64,000 bases of DNA from DASCOT01 sp965197275. GTDB lineage: Bacteria > Acidobacteriota > UBA890 > WLXD01. Where the stretch lies: the NCBI GenBank assembly GCA_965197275.1, contig CBDAMQ010000023.1, forward strand, positions 124,001 to 188,000, read 5' to 3'. This document shows positions 16,993 to 26,161 of this stretch, piece by piece. Every line of letters starts with the position of its first letter. The first letter of the stretch is position 1. The position numbers and the translations under genes were made by a program. The notes under the pieces are model-generated. The model had not been told where the DNA came from and searched no databases. It saw only the letters and a list, made by a program, of their open reading frames with translations.

Positions 16993-19029
16993 CTAGTCTG
17001 GCAAGGCCATCGCGGCTAGCGAACCGGAGTGGGTCGGCCCGCCGATCGGCAGCACGATGTACTGCTTGCCCTCGTGCATGTAGGTCATCGGAGCGCTGTT
17101 GCTTTGCGCCGGAATGTCCACCGTGCCGAGCCGCTCGCCGGTACGCTTGTCGACGGCGTGCATCAGCGCCTCACCGCGACGGCCCTCGGCGTAGATCAAC
17201 AGCGTTCTGGTCACCACCTTGGTGGCGTGCGATGGCTGGCCGGTATTGGGGATGTCGAGGCCTTGCAGCGCCGGGTGGTGGGTAACGGAGTTGGGCGTGT
17301 CGCCATTCGGGATCCACCATAGGTGCTCGCCGGTGTTCAGATCGATGGCGGTAATTCGACCGTACGGCGGCTTCAGATAGGACAGCCCCTGGATCCGGCC
17401 CGGCCCGACGCTCGGCCCACTGGCCCACGCCATGATGGTCTTGCCGATGGGGTTGGGGTCGTTGGCATCGGCCTCGACGCCGGGGATCAGCGTTTGTCCC
17501 GAGCAGGTCTTGGTCGACGCCACGTAGAGGATCTGGGTCTCCGGGTCGACCGCGGCGCCGCCCGGGATGTTGGTGCCGCCGCCTCCCCCGGGACAGATCA
17601 AGGCGTTCTTGAAGCCCAGGTCGTTGTCGCGATGCAGCGGCGGGTTGAACAGCGGACCGAGCTCGTACTCGCTGAGCATCTCGAGGGCCGCCTCGCGTAG
17701 CTCGGGCGTGAAATCGATGATGTCGTCCTCGGTGACGCCCTGCATCTCGTACGCAGCCGGCCTGGTGGGGAACGGCTGCGTCGGCGAGGTCTTCTCACCA
17801 GGGATCTTCGAGGCCGGTACCGGGCGCTCGACGATCGGCCACACTGGCTCGCCGGTCTCGCGGTTGAGCACGTAGGCCCAGCTTTGCTTGGTGGTCTGCA
17901 CAAGCGCCGGGATCTTCTTGCCGTCGACGGTTATGTCCACAAGGGTCGGCGCGGTGGGGTTGTCGTAGTTCCAGATGTCGTGATGCACGGTCTGGAAGTG
18001 CCAGCGGCGAACGCCGGTCTTGATGTCGACGGCGATGATGCTGGTGGCGAAGAGGTTGTCGCCGGGGTGGTGGCCGCCCCAATAGTCGTTGGTTGGTGGG
18101 TCGGTGACGAAGTAGACGAGGCCGAGCTCGGGGTCGGCGGCCATCGGTGCCCAGGCGGAGACGTTGCCAGTGAACGACCAGGCGTCGTTGTCCCAGGTGT
18201 CGTGACCGAACTCGCCGGGCTGCGGGATGACGTTGAACTTCCACAGGTGCTCGCCGGAGCGGGCGTCGTAGGCGAGCACATGGCCGGGCACGTTCTCCTG
18301 CCGCGTTTGCCGGTAGCCCTGCTCGTGGGAGTTGCCCACCACCACCACATCGTTGACCACCATCGGCGGCGACGAGTTGGTGATGTAGCCGGTCTCCTTG
18401 GGGAGCCCCTCGTAGGCGTCGTACTCGTAGCCGAAGTCGGCCAGCAGGTCGACCGTGCCCTCGTTGCCGAACTGTTCGACCGGCCTCCCGGTCACGGCGT
18501 CGAGCGCGTGCAGGAAGAACCCGGGGGAGATCATGTAGATGATCCCCCGGCGGTCGATGTTGGCGTACCCCACACCCTTGCCGTAGTTCTTGCGCATCGA
18601 GTCTTCCCACCGCGGCGTGAAGGGCTCGCGGTAGGTCCACAGCGTCTCACCGGTGGCCGGGTCGAGGGCGACGACGGTGCGCCGCTGACCGGCGACGGTG
18701 TACAGCACGCCGTTCACGTAGGTCGGGGTGGAGCGCATGATGTTGTCGACCGAGGGACCGAAGTTGTCGCCGCGCCACACCCAGGCGACCTCGAGGTCCT
18801 CGAAGTTGTCGGCGTCGATCTGATCCAGGGGCGAGTAGCGTGTGCTCGCCGTATCCCCACCCCAGTGACGCCATTCACCGTTCTCCGTGCCGGTGCTCGG
18901 CGCGCCATTCTGCCCCACTGCCGGCATCGACATCAGGCAAAAGGCCGCCGCGATCACGCCGCACAGCGCTCGTCCGGCCCACGTCGTCTTCGATCGATCG
19001 ATCATCGGCATCTGCCTCGGTCTCGTCAT
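16993..19029 (-). CDS. PQQ-dependent dehydrogenase, secreted
   Basis: 678 aa. The ATG at 19029 overlaps the stop of the upstream gene (ATGA), so I prefer it to the longer frame from 19083. A signal peptide is present (about residues 10-40, ending A-V-G-Q). The mature part has the eight-bladed quinoprotein pattern: W-R-H-W-G-G-D near the start, V-V-A-L-D-P-A-T-G-E-T-L-W, I-A-V-D-I-K-T-G, H-H-D-I-W-N-Y-D, I-T-A-I-D-L-N-T-G-E-H-L-W and I-V-L-P-I-G-G. No CXXCH is present, so it is not a quinohaemoprotein and needs a separate cytochrome. The haem protein encoded two genes upstream is the natural partner. It probably oxidises an alcohol or sugar. Confidence 0.88.
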   Translation of the reverse strand: MTRPRQMPMIDRSKTTWAGRALCGVIAAAFCLMSMPAVGQNGAPSTGTENGEWRHWGGDTASTRYSPLDQIDADNFEDLEVAWVWRGDNFGPSVDNIMRSTPTYVNGVLYTVAGQRRTVVALDPATGETLWTYREPFTPRWEDSMRKNYGKGVGYANIDRRGIIYMISPGFFLHALDAVTGRPVEQFGNEGTVDLLADFGYEYDAYEGLPKETGYITNSSPPMVVNDVVVVGNSHEQGYRQTRQENVPGHVLAYDARSGEHLWKFNVIPQPGEFGHDTWDNDAWSFTGNVSAWAPMAADPELGLVYFVTDPPTNDYWGGHHPGDNLFATSIIAVDIKTGVRRWHFQTVHHDIWNYDNPTAPTLVDITVDGKKIPALVQTTKQSWAYVLNRETGEPVWPIVERPVPASKIPGEKTSPTQPFPTRPAAYEMQGVTEDDIIDFTPELREAALEMLSEYELGPLFNPPLHRDNDLGFKNALICPGGGGGTNIPGGAAVDPETQILYVASTKTCSGQTLIPGVEADANDPNPIGKTIMAWASGPSVGPGRIQGLSYLKPPYGRITAIDLNTGEHLWWIPNGDTPNSVTHHPALQGLDIPNTGQPSHATKVVTRTLLIYAEGRRGEALMHAVDKRTGERLGTVDIPAQSNSAPMTYMHEGKQYIVLPIGGPTHSGSLAAMALPD

Positions 19030-19907
19030 CGCATTCCACCTTCGGAAACGGACACTGGAACGTATCCATTCGTCCAGCAACATTGATCGCCGGAGCTACT
19101 GTCGTTGGCAGTCCAGTTGTCCACCCGGACCCGGAGCACGTACTCGCCGGCCTCGCTGAAGGTCGCCGTGGTGATCGCTTCGCCTTCTCCTTCCTCCAGC
19201 ACGATCACCTGATCCTCGAACACGACCGCGCCGGCGGGTCCCTGGTGCTTGAACCAGGTGAGCGTCACTGCGACGCCATCCCGGTTGGCGAGGTCGTGGT
19301 CGTAACGTTCCGAGACCTCGCTGGCCCATACGGCCAACGGCAGTGGGCTTCCTACCTGCGCGATCCGTGGCTGCATCAGAGTGACACCCGTTGGGTGTTG
19401 GCCCTCGGGCCCATCAGGACCTAGTCGCAACAACGGTGGCACGGACCCCATGCCTCGCGGTCCGTAATCGAGCTGAAGCGCCTCGATGCCCACCCTTCCC
19501 GGTACCGAATACTCCACGCCATTGGAACGGATGGTCCACACAACCCGCTGCTCTCCGTCGGCATACGACGCTGGCACGGTGACCGTGAAGACACCCCGGT
19601 CGCGACGCGGATCGACGGGGAAGTGCGTTGGCTGCCCACCGTCGAATTCGGCGGGCTCGACGAAGTTGTCCGGTCCGATGGGTATCTCGAGCACCTCCTC
19701 CATGTTCAGGTTGAAGTACCCGAACGAGAAGGTGTAGGTGCCGTCGGAGTTGGCGTACCAGCCTTCGAAGAACGGTGCTATCGGTTCGCCCGTCGGTGGT
19801 ATCGGCGCCAGGGGAAGCCGCTGCACCTGCTGTGCCTCGACAGATGCCGGGCTCAGGATGACGATGAGCGCACAGCAAAGAACGGTCAGGAGCGAGCGAC
19901 CCTTCAT
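19026..19907 (-). CDS. secreted beta-sandwich protein of unknown function
   Basis: 293 aa with a signal peptide ending V-E-A-Q. The N-terminal half contains E-G-W-Y-x-N-x-D-G-T-Y-T-F-S-F-G-Y-F-N and a B-strand-rich stretch. The C-terminal part (E-A-G-E-Y-V-L-R-V-R-V-D-N-W) looks like a PKD or Ig-like domain. A C-C-W-T-N-G motif near the C-terminus is unusual. It lies between the haem/PHM-like gene (43 bases) and the PQQ dehydrogenase (4-base overlap), so it belongs to the same operon. It may be a scaffold or substrate-binding subunit; the family is not recognised. Confidence 0.7.
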   Translation of the reverse strand: MKGRSLLTVLCCALIVILSPASVEAQQVQRLPLAPIPPTGEPIAPFFEGWYANSDGTYTFSFGYFNLNMEEVLEIPIGPDNFVEPAEFDGGQPTHFPVDPRRDRGVFTVTVPASYADGEQRVVWTIRSNGVEYSVPGRVGIEALQLDYGPRGMGSVPPLLRLGPDGPEGQHPTGVTLMQPRIAQVGSPLPLAVWASEVSERYDHDLANRDGVAVTLTWFKHQGPAGAVVFEDQVIVLEEGEGEAITTATFSEAGEYVLRVRVDNWTANDSSSGDQCCWTNGYVPVSVSEGGMR

Positions 19908-19949
19908 CGTCTGGTTCCTTCGGTCAAAGGCGATCTCGGAGCGAGCGAG

Positions 19950-21317
19950 TCAGCTCCCGGCACTGTCTTCAGCCGCAACCTCTGACTTCGCTTTCCTCTC
20001 CGCCGCCAGCGCTTCGTAGCCCGCTTCGTCCAGGTGGGTCACCGCCAGCCAGGCATGCGACATCTCGTCGGTCGTGCGGGCGCCGCGCGCATACCAGACT
20101 TCCGGATCGGGATTCAGGGGGTTGTTCTCGGTGTTGTCGTACCAGGCGGTGATCACGAGCACCGTGCCCGTGGGCAACAGCGGCGCCACGCCGTCCTCGT
20201 AGATATAGCTGTGGTGCCATCGCGCGTTGAAGTTGGTCACCATGCTCAACAGCTCCTCGGAGCCGTCCGGATAGATCGCCCGCATCGACTTGGCATGAAG
20301 ATGCACGTGCCCGTGGGGCTGGAAGCTGTCGATGCGAACCGGATGATCCCAGCGGTGGAAGCCCTGCGTCATCGCGGTTCCGCCGGGTGCCAGGGCAATG
20401 TCGCCTTGCAGGCGGTACATGTCCAGGTCTTGCATGTATTCCGGCTCGTAGCCCTCGGGGTAGAGCCAGAGGCCAAGCTCGAGCTGATCGTCCGCGATCT
20501 CGTACCCCATCGGGTAGTAGTGGACGTCCCATTCGATCAGCGAGTTCACCGGCAGCAGGCGGGCCGCATCCGTAGGGATGATCTCGCCGACCTTGCCCAT
20601 GGCGTATTCCGACAGCATTGCCGTCCGGACCCATTCGCCATCCTCGTTGGGTGTCAAGAGTCTGGGGATGGCGTGGTGCACGACTTGCCGCCCGCCGGGG
20701 AAGGAAGGCCGGATTTCGAAGGCCCGGATCAGCCGGTCGGTGTTGAGCCCGGTCTCCACTCGCGGACGCCACCATATGTCGCCGCCCTCGGCCGGCACGT
20801 TGTAGGGGCGTGACTCGATCACGTGATCCGGCTTGCCCAGGTGGTCTTCGAGCTGCCACTTCTGGGCCTCGGGCCATTCCACCGGCGGCGGCATGTCCGC
20901 GACATCTCCCATCGCCATACCGCTGTCCACCCAGCCGACGATCGTGTCGATCTGCTGCTTGCTCAGCCGCCAGTCGCCCTTGATCGCCTGGATCCCGACC
21001 TGCGTATCGAGGTGATAGGGCGGCATTGCGCGGGTGGCCACCTGCGCCTTGATCATCGGCGCGTAGCTCTTGGCCTCATCGTAGGTAAGCAGCGACATCG
21101 GTCCGACCGAGCCCGGCCGATGGCAGATCTGACAGTTCTGCTGCAGGATCGGCGCCACGTCGCGGGTGAATGAGACCGCGTCTTCCCCGGCCGACGCCGG
21201 CCCATCGGACTGCTGCATCGAGACGGCGTTGCCGCTGAAGGTCAGCAGGGCGAGGAGCGCTAGCAGCGACGTCCCCCATAGCCGTGGATGTCGCGCGCGT
21301 GCCGATTCGTTGTCCAT
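19950..21317 (-). CDS. cytochrome c fused to PHM-like copper monooxygenase fold (third family member)
   Basis: 455 aa. The ATG at 21317 has AGGAGAG upstream; the longer frame to 21365 lacks support. A hydrophobic segment at about residues 15-35 gives export. The haem site is C62-Q-I-C-H66, followed by P-G-S-V-G-P-M-S-L-L-T-Y-D as in the two copies at 979 and 2951. The copper-fold marks are H214-H215, H266 in V-H-Y-Y, a His-rich segment H335-G-H-V-H-L-H341, and M419 in T-D-E-M. It is clearly more distant than the tandem pair. It is the first gene of an operon ending in a PQQ dehydrogenase. Confidence 0.78.
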   Translation of the reverse strand: MDNESARARHPRLWGTSLLALLALLTFSGNAVSMQQSDGPASAGEDAVSFTRDVAPILQQNCQICHRPGSVGPMSLLTYDEAKSYAPMIKAQVATRAMPPYHLDTQVGIQAIKGDWRLSKQQIDTIVGWVDSGMAMGDVADMPPPVEWPEAQKWQLEDHLGKPDHVIESRPYNVPAEGGDIWWRPRVETGLNTDRLIRAFEIRPSFPGGRQVVHHAIPRLLTPNEDGEWVRTAMLSEYAMGKVGEIIPTDAARLLPVNSLIEWDVHYYPMGYEIADDQLELGLWLYPEGYEPEYMQDLDMYRLQGDIALAPGGTAMTQGFHRWDHPVRIDSFQPHGHVHLHAKSMRAIYPDGSEELLSMVTNFNARWHHSYIYEDGVAPLLPTGTVLVITAWYDNTENNPLNPDPEVWYARGARTTDEMSHAWLAVTHLDEAGYEALAAERKAKSEVAAEDSAGS

Positions 21318-21535
21318 TATCCGCTCTCCTGACAGAAGAGAATAGCGTCGCGGTGTGCCGCCCACGGGAGGCAGGCTAGACGTCGATCAGCGCGACCGTC
21401 AAGGGATCGGAGCTCGACCTTCTCTCGGCCCCGGTGTGGCTAGACACCGTTGCCCGGCGCTCGGTCCTGCTAGCATCGAGCGCGGCCGCTGGACCACGAC
21501 ACATGAGGCCGGGCACCGCCAAGCTAGGCAGTACC

Positions 21536-22147
21536 TCAGCGCGCCCGTTCGGGAGGCACACGGCAGACGACGGTCGTCACTGAGCAGGGATGACCATCTC
21601 CGGTTTCGTGCTCGAGCACGTAGGCTAGAAGCGCGTCGAGTCGCTGGCGCAACCCGGCGATCGCGTCCGGAGGTAGGCGTACCGTGAGCTGGCGCAGGTC
21701 GGTCGTCCGCTCAACGCCGCGGCTTTGCGGCTCCAGTTCGACAAGCGCGCGACGGTAGTCGCGGTCGGCGGCTCGTAGCGCCGCCGATCCTACCTTCGCC
21801 AGAGCATCCAGGTACTCACTGGAACGGTTTTGCGGATCGAGCGAGAAATGCCTAGCAATGGCCTCGTACAGTGCCTCGGGTCGCGTCGCTCCACGGCGTT
21901 GGCCGGTGCGCCGAAGCAGCCCGGCACGCACGAGCGCGTGCACATGGTAGTAGAGCGATTCCGTCGCCATACCGATGCGCTCGGCGAGCTCCCGCACCGA
22001 GCTCGGACCCGAGCGCTCCAGCAAGGTGATCAATTGCTGGCGCACCGGCGATCGCAAGGCCGCTAGCTGACGGACGTCTCGAAGGACATGGGTCTCGCTG
22101 GGGTCGGGGAGGCCGGAAACGGGTTGTCGGGCAGGTGTTACGGGCAT
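21536..22147 (-). CDS. ArsR-type winged-helix regulator
   Basis: 203 aa from the ATG at 22147; an in-frame TTG at 22183 would overlap the operator. The HTH part reads L-R-S-P-V-R-Q-Q-L-I-T-L-L-E, V-R-E-L-A-E-R-I-G, and S-L-Y-Y-H-V-H-A-L-V-R-A-G-L-L, the helix-turn-helix of ArsR-like winged-helix domains. The C-terminal half is helical with no motif I know. It is divergent from the aspartic protease gene at 22270, with a perfect dyad between, so it likely controls itself and that gene. Confidence 0.82.
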   Translation of the reverse strand: MPVTPARQPVSGLPDPSETHVLRDVRQLAALRSPVRQQLITLLERSGPSSVRELAERIGMATESLYYHVHALVRAGLLRRTGQRRGATRPEALYEAIARHFSLDPQNRSSEYLDALAKVGSAALRAADRDYRRALVELEPQSRGVERTTDLRQLTVRLPPDAIAGLRQRLDALLAYVLEHETGDGHPCSVTTVVCRVPPERAR

Positions 22148-22159
22148 TCTCAAGACATA

Positions 22160-22184
22160 ACTTGAAATGAATAGATTTTTCAAG
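22160..22184. promoter_or_regulatory. perfect dyad between divergent regulator and protease genes
   Basis: ACTTGAAA and TTTCAAGT are exact reverse complements with a 10-base AT-rich spacer. The element lies 13 bases before the regulator's ATG and 86 before the protease ATG. Spacing of about 18 bases between arm centres (nearly two helical turns) fits a dimeric winged-helix regulator. Confidence 0.65.
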
Positions 22185-22269
22185 TATTTCTATAGCCAAC
22201 GTCGAAAGAAACCGATTCCCAGCCTGGTGCGTCGCCGGGCGCGGAGCTGTCCCACACGGAGCCGTCCGG

Positions 22270-23811
22270 ATGACCCGTTACTCGATCCGAGGAGAAGCCG
22301 CGATCATCGGCGCCTTGTCGGTGTGCCTCACGCTTCCCGCTGTGGCGCAGGAGTCCGGTTGGCAGGCCTTCGCCCAGGGAGACATCAGGGCGGCGGCGTC
22401 CTGGTCGCGTGAGACGCTCGAGATTGAGCCCGACAATCACGGCGCCCGCCACCTGCGACTGCTTACCTCTTACCTGTCGGGCGACTATCAGGACGCGTTG
22501 GCGCAGCAGATTCTGCTGCCCGTCGACTACTCCGGGCATGACGAGGCGTTGACGCGCGTGGTTCTCAACGCGTATCTGAATCTGGGTCGGTACCAGGAAG
22601 CCGTGGCGTTCTCCAGACGGATGCAGCTGCCCGAAGCTGAGCGCGTCTGGCTCGAGCGGCGGGCCGCGTATCCGCCGACAGTGCAGCTACAGAAAACAAC
22701 GATCGTGCCGTTTGCCGCCGACAACTTCCTCGGTGATCTCATGCCGGCGGTCGAGATCGAGCTCAACGGCGTGCGGCTCGTCGCCCACCTCGATACCGGC
22801 GGCGCGTTTGTGACGATGTCGCCGAGCCGGGCAGAGGAGCTTGGTATCGTCGTCCATGAGCTCGGCGAGGGCGTCGCGAATAACCGGGCTACGAGTATCT
22901 CGCGGGGGTACGCCGAGTCCATGCGATTGGGCGATGCGGTTTTCACCAACGTGCAGGTCTCGACTGTAGATAGCCTGCAAGGCCCGCAGACAGAAAAGCT
23001 CGTCATCCTCGGGACCAGGATTCTGTCCGAATTCCTGGTCACCTGGGACAACCAGGCCAGCCGCCTAGTGTTCTCGCCGCGCGGCGACGAGAGCATGCGC
23101 GACAACCACCTTTCGGCGGCGCGCGCCGACGTCCGGGTGGCTGATTTCTTCATGCACTCTGACCACTACCTGTGGGTACACGGCACCGTGGCCGGCCACC
23201 GCGCGCTCATGTTCTTCGATACCGGCCTGGTCACTCTCGACCCGCGCGGCAATCAGCCAGCCGGAGGCATCGTCGCCCAGAAAGCGGAGGAGTGGGGTCT
23301 TGCTACAAACGACGCGTTCACCGAGCCCGTCGCGGTGAGTGTCGGTACAGCGAGCCGCGAACGGAACTCCTTCAGCGTCTTCGCCGACGACCGGAACTTC
23401 GCGTCGCTCGGCGATCTGCGGCCGGACGTTCTGATTTCGCACGGCTTCTTCAAGAACTACACATGGACGTTGGACTTCGACACCCGCAAGCTCTATATGC
23501 GGCCGGTAGATGAAACTCCGATCTCAGCCTCGGACGACTCGAACAGCGTCACCGCCGGCCTCGATGCCTACGCTGGCTCGTATGAGGTCGCTCCCGGTGT
23601 GAACCTCGAGGTCACCGTAGGAGAACAAGGGCTGTTGCTTCAGGCACCCGGCCAGCAGCGTGTCCCCATGACCCACGGCTCTGCCCCCGACACCTTCGAG
23701 ATCACGCTGGCCGGCGCGACGATCGAGTTCGGGCGCGATGACGTCGGCGAGGTGGCCTCGCTGCTGCTGCGGCAGGCCGGCAACGAGACGCGGGCGCAGA
23801 AGGTTCGGTAA
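22270..23811 (+). CDS. secreted retropepsin-like aspartic protease with two DTG sites
   Basis: 513 aa with a signal peptide ending A-V-A-Q. Residues about 30-130 resemble TPR helices (W-S-R-E-T-L-E-I-E-P-D-N, L-N-L-G-R-Y-Q-E-A-V). A protease domain begins near 155 with L-D-T-G-G-A-F-V-T-M (Asp175). A second unit has M-F-F-D-T-G-L-V-T-L (Asp317). The C-terminal 100 residues (L-D-A-Y-A-G-S-Y-E-V-A-P-G) form the small beta domain often found after serine beta-lactamase-like and aspartic enzymes. Bacterial retropepsins are usually single domain dimers; two DTG units in one chain suggest an internal pseudo-dimer. It is probably periplasmic. Confidence 0.78.
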   Translation: MTRYSIRGEAAIIGALSVCLTLPAVAQESGWQAFAQGDIRAAASWSRETLEIEPDNHGARHLRLLTSYLSGDYQDALAQQILLPVDYSGHDEALTRVVLNAYLNLGRYQEAVAFSRRMQLPEAERVWLERRAAYPPTVQLQKTTIVPFAADNFLGDLMPAVEIELNGVRLVAHLDTGGAFVTMSPSRAEELGIVVHELGEGVANNRATSISRGYAESMRLGDAVFTNVQVSTVDSLQGPQTEKLVILGTRILSEFLVTWDNQASRLVFSPRGDESMRDNHLSAARADVRVADFFMHSDHYLWVHGTVAGHRALMFFDTGLVTLDPRGNQPAGGIVAQKAEEWGLATNDAFTEPVAVSVGTASRERNSFSVFADDRNFASLGDLRPDVLISHGFFKNYTWTLDFDTRKLYMRPVDETPISASDDSNSVTAGLDAYAGSYEVAPGVNLEVTVGEQGLLLQAPGQQRVPMTHGSAPDTFEITLAGATIEFGRDDVGEVASLLLRQAGNETRAQKVR

Positions 23812-23832
23812 GGCTCGCTGATCACGCGGCGG

Positions 23833-26037
23833 CTAGACGCCGTCGCGCGGCACCCGGTCCTGCCAGCGCCGCGTGCGCACCATCTCGTCGTTGTCGAGCA
23901 GGGTGCACTCGACGTCGAGGGTGAAGGCCTGCGCGTCGCTGGAAAGCGTCCCCTCGGCGCGCGCGTCCACCCGCCGTCCGTCCGCCTGCCCGCTGCTGGT
24001 GCCCTCGAACCGCACCGAGGCGACGGCGGGGTCGTTCTCGTCGACCTTGCACCAGATACGGTCCATCCCGCGAGTTGCCGTCTCACCCGGCTGCAGCACG
24101 TTTCCGAGCTCGAAGTAGGCGGTGTGTTCGCCCGAAGCCACATCGTGCGTGCGCTGGTAGGCCTGTACGTTGTCATGCGTCGACCGCCGAGGATCGTCCG
24201 CATCCATGAGCTGCAGCTCCGACTCTCCGTAGCCTGACGCCGTAAGCGCTGGCAGCTCGACGTACGATGGACGGTCGCCGCCGGTATGAAGCGTGGTCGT
24301 CATCTTCGCGGGGGAAGGCCAGATCACCGGGAAGTCGGCGTTGGTGACAACGACCCGCACACGGTGCCCGGGCTCGAAGGTGTGGCCGACGCACCACATC
24401 TCCACCTCGATCTCGTACACCTCGCCGGGCGCGAGCGGTTCCGGCTCGCTGTGCGAGTCGCGGTGGGTGCCGTTCAGGTAGCCGCGCGACACCATGTACG
24501 AGGAGCCGTCCGGGGCGACGTCGTTGAGGCGCACGATCCAGGTGGCGACCGGGGCGGTCGCAGATACGAAGAGCCGGGCGCGCGCGAAGCCGAGAATCTC
24601 CAACGGCTGGCGCAACGGCGCGGTGTCGAAGCTCAGCCCGTAGGTGTCCTCGGCGCGGTGGTCGATGCCGTAGTAGCCCTCGCTCGTCGTGGGGCCGAAC
24701 GACTGGCCCCAGCCACCGGTCGCCGGGTAGTAGCGCAGCTGCAGGGCCGACGCGTCGCCCGATTGCTCGTCGAGACGCCCGCCGCGGCCCGGTGCGGGCT
24801 CGGCCGCGAGCGCCGCCTCGACCGGTGTTTCCGGCTCGGGCCGCAAGTACAGCCGTTCCGGGGGCTCGAAGGCGGAATCGGGCCAATCATCGAGATGGCG
24901 CCACTCGCCCGGCACGTCATCGATGTAACGGAACGACTGCGGCTGCCAGCGGGGCATGAAGAACGACGCCCGTGGCTCGCGATCGACGCCGTTGTCGACG
25001 CCCTTGAGCCAGCGATCGAACCAGCGAACCTGCATGGCGTTCCAGTCCATCTGTGGCCCCGGTACCAGGCCGTGGTGCCAGGGCCCGAGCACGCCGCGGC
25101 TGATCGCGGGCGAGTTGCGCATGATGCGCATCACGAAGTTCTGGTAGATGTCGAGGTAACCGCCGGCGACGAAGGTAGGTGTCTGCAGTCGCTCGTAGCG
25201 CGGTGCCAGAGAGGCACGTTCCCAGTAGGGGCCGTAGCGCTGATGGCGCAGGAACCCCATGAGCCACGGGGGTGTGTCCCAGCGGTCCATCGAGGCCTCG
25301 TTGTAGAGCGGGTAGTCCGGGGCGCCGGGCATGACGTTGCTGCCGACCATGCCGATGGCCCACGAGTTGTCGACCATCAGCATCGCGCCACCCGGGAAGT
25401 GGATGTCGTCGGTGTAGCGGGCATCGTGACCGGCGCGCACGAAGATCGCCTTGAGCGCCGGCGGCTGCACGGCGGCGGCCACCCAAACGGAGTTGATGGC
25501 CGAGTACGACACCCCGTGCATGCCGACGTTGCCGTTGCACCAGGCCTGCTTGGAGAGCCAGTCGATGGTCGCCGCCGTATCGCGGTGCTCCTGGTCGGAG
25601 TACTCGTCCTCGGGGACCCCCTCGGAGGCGCCGCTGCCGCGGACATCGACGTAGATCGACGCATAACCGTGGCGTGCGTGGTAGCTGTCGGCGCGCGGCA
25701 TATTGCGGTACGGCGTGGTGTTGAGCAGCGCCGGGACCGGACCCATCTCCCGCAGCGACTCGGGCAAGTACAGCAACGCATGCAGGTGGACGCCGTCCGG
25801 CATGCGCAGCCGTAGGCTCTCCAGGTGTACGCCCGGCACCATCTGTGGCAGCGACGTCCAGGGCCCGGGAGAAACCCCTACGCTGCCCGCGTCGGTCGAC
25901 CACGGGGCCTGCGCCCCGACCGAGCGCCAGCTCCCCGTTGCGTATGCTGGCCAGCCGCTCAGCCCGTCGGCAAGCAGCCCACCACCAGCGAGCATGCCGA
26001 GCCCGCCTACGAAACGTCGTCTGGATCCGGGTGACAT
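23833..26037 (-). CDS. CocE/NonD-family hydrolase, Tat-exported
   Basis: 734 aa. The N-terminus S-R-R-R-F-V-G-G with a glycine-rich hydrophobic run is a Tat-like signal. The catalytic domain has L-L-N-T-T-P-Y-R, V-D-V-R-G-S-G-A-S-E-G, nucleophile Ser in H-G-V-S-Y-S-A, and the late G-P-W-H-H-G with the catalytic His. After residue about 430 comes the jelly-roll domain (Y-L-N-G-T-H-R-D-S, V-R-V-V-V-T-N-A-D-F-P). This is the layout of cocaine esterase and X-Pro dipeptidyl-peptidase relatives, which act on acyl or N-terminal peptide bonds. It is longer than typical CocE (about 570 aa) owing to an extended C-terminus. Confidence 0.87.
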   Translation of the reverse strand: MSPGSRRRFVGGLGMLAGGGLLADGLSGWPAYATGSWRSVGAQAPWSTDAGSVGVSPGPWTSLPQMVPGVHLESLRLRMPDGVHLHALLYLPESLREMGPVPALLNTTPYRNMPRADSYHARHGYASIYVDVRGSGASEGVPEDEYSDQEHRDTAATIDWLSKQAWCNGNVGMHGVSYSAINSVWVAAAVQPPALKAIFVRAGHDARYTDDIHFPGGAMLMVDNSWAIGMVGSNVMPGAPDYPLYNEASMDRWDTPPWLMGFLRHQRYGPYWERASLAPRYERLQTPTFVAGGYLDIYQNFVMRIMRNSPAISRGVLGPWHHGLVPGPQMDWNAMQVRWFDRWLKGVDNGVDREPRASFFMPRWQPQSFRYIDDVPGEWRHLDDWPDSAFEPPERLYLRPEPETPVEAALAAEPAPGRGGRLDEQSGDASALQLRYYPATGGWGQSFGPTTSEGYYGIDHRAEDTYGLSFDTAPLRQPLEILGFARARLFVSATAPVATWIVRLNDVAPDGSSYMVSRGYLNGTHRDSHSEPEPLAPGEVYEIEVEMWCVGHTFEPGHRVRVVVTNADFPVIWPSPAKMTTTLHTGGDRPSYVELPALTASGYGESELQLMDADDPRRSTHDNVQAYQRTHDVASGEHTAYFELGNVLQPGETATRGMDRIWCKVDENDPAVASVRFEGTSSGQADGRRVDARAEGTLSSDAQAFTLDVECTLLDNDEMVRTRRWQDRVPRDGV

Positions 26038-26161
26038 CGTGGCCTTTATCTACACTGAACCCATCGCCGCCGATAGGGGGCCGTCGAGCATCGACGCGCT
26101 GATTCCCGAGTCGACTGAACGGCAACCGCGGCCGGTACGTGCTATCGGAACGCCTCGTGTG

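Noticed and set aside
17884..19086. Long open frame (400 codons) on the plus strand opposite the PQQ dehydrogenase
   Set aside because: High GC keeps antisense frames open. The translation is Val/Gly/Asp-rich with no domain, while the minus strand encodes a full quinoprotein.
24286..25815. Open frame of 509 codons opposite the CocE/NonD gene
   Set aside because: Antisense shadow of a complete hydrolase gene with clear catalytic motifs.
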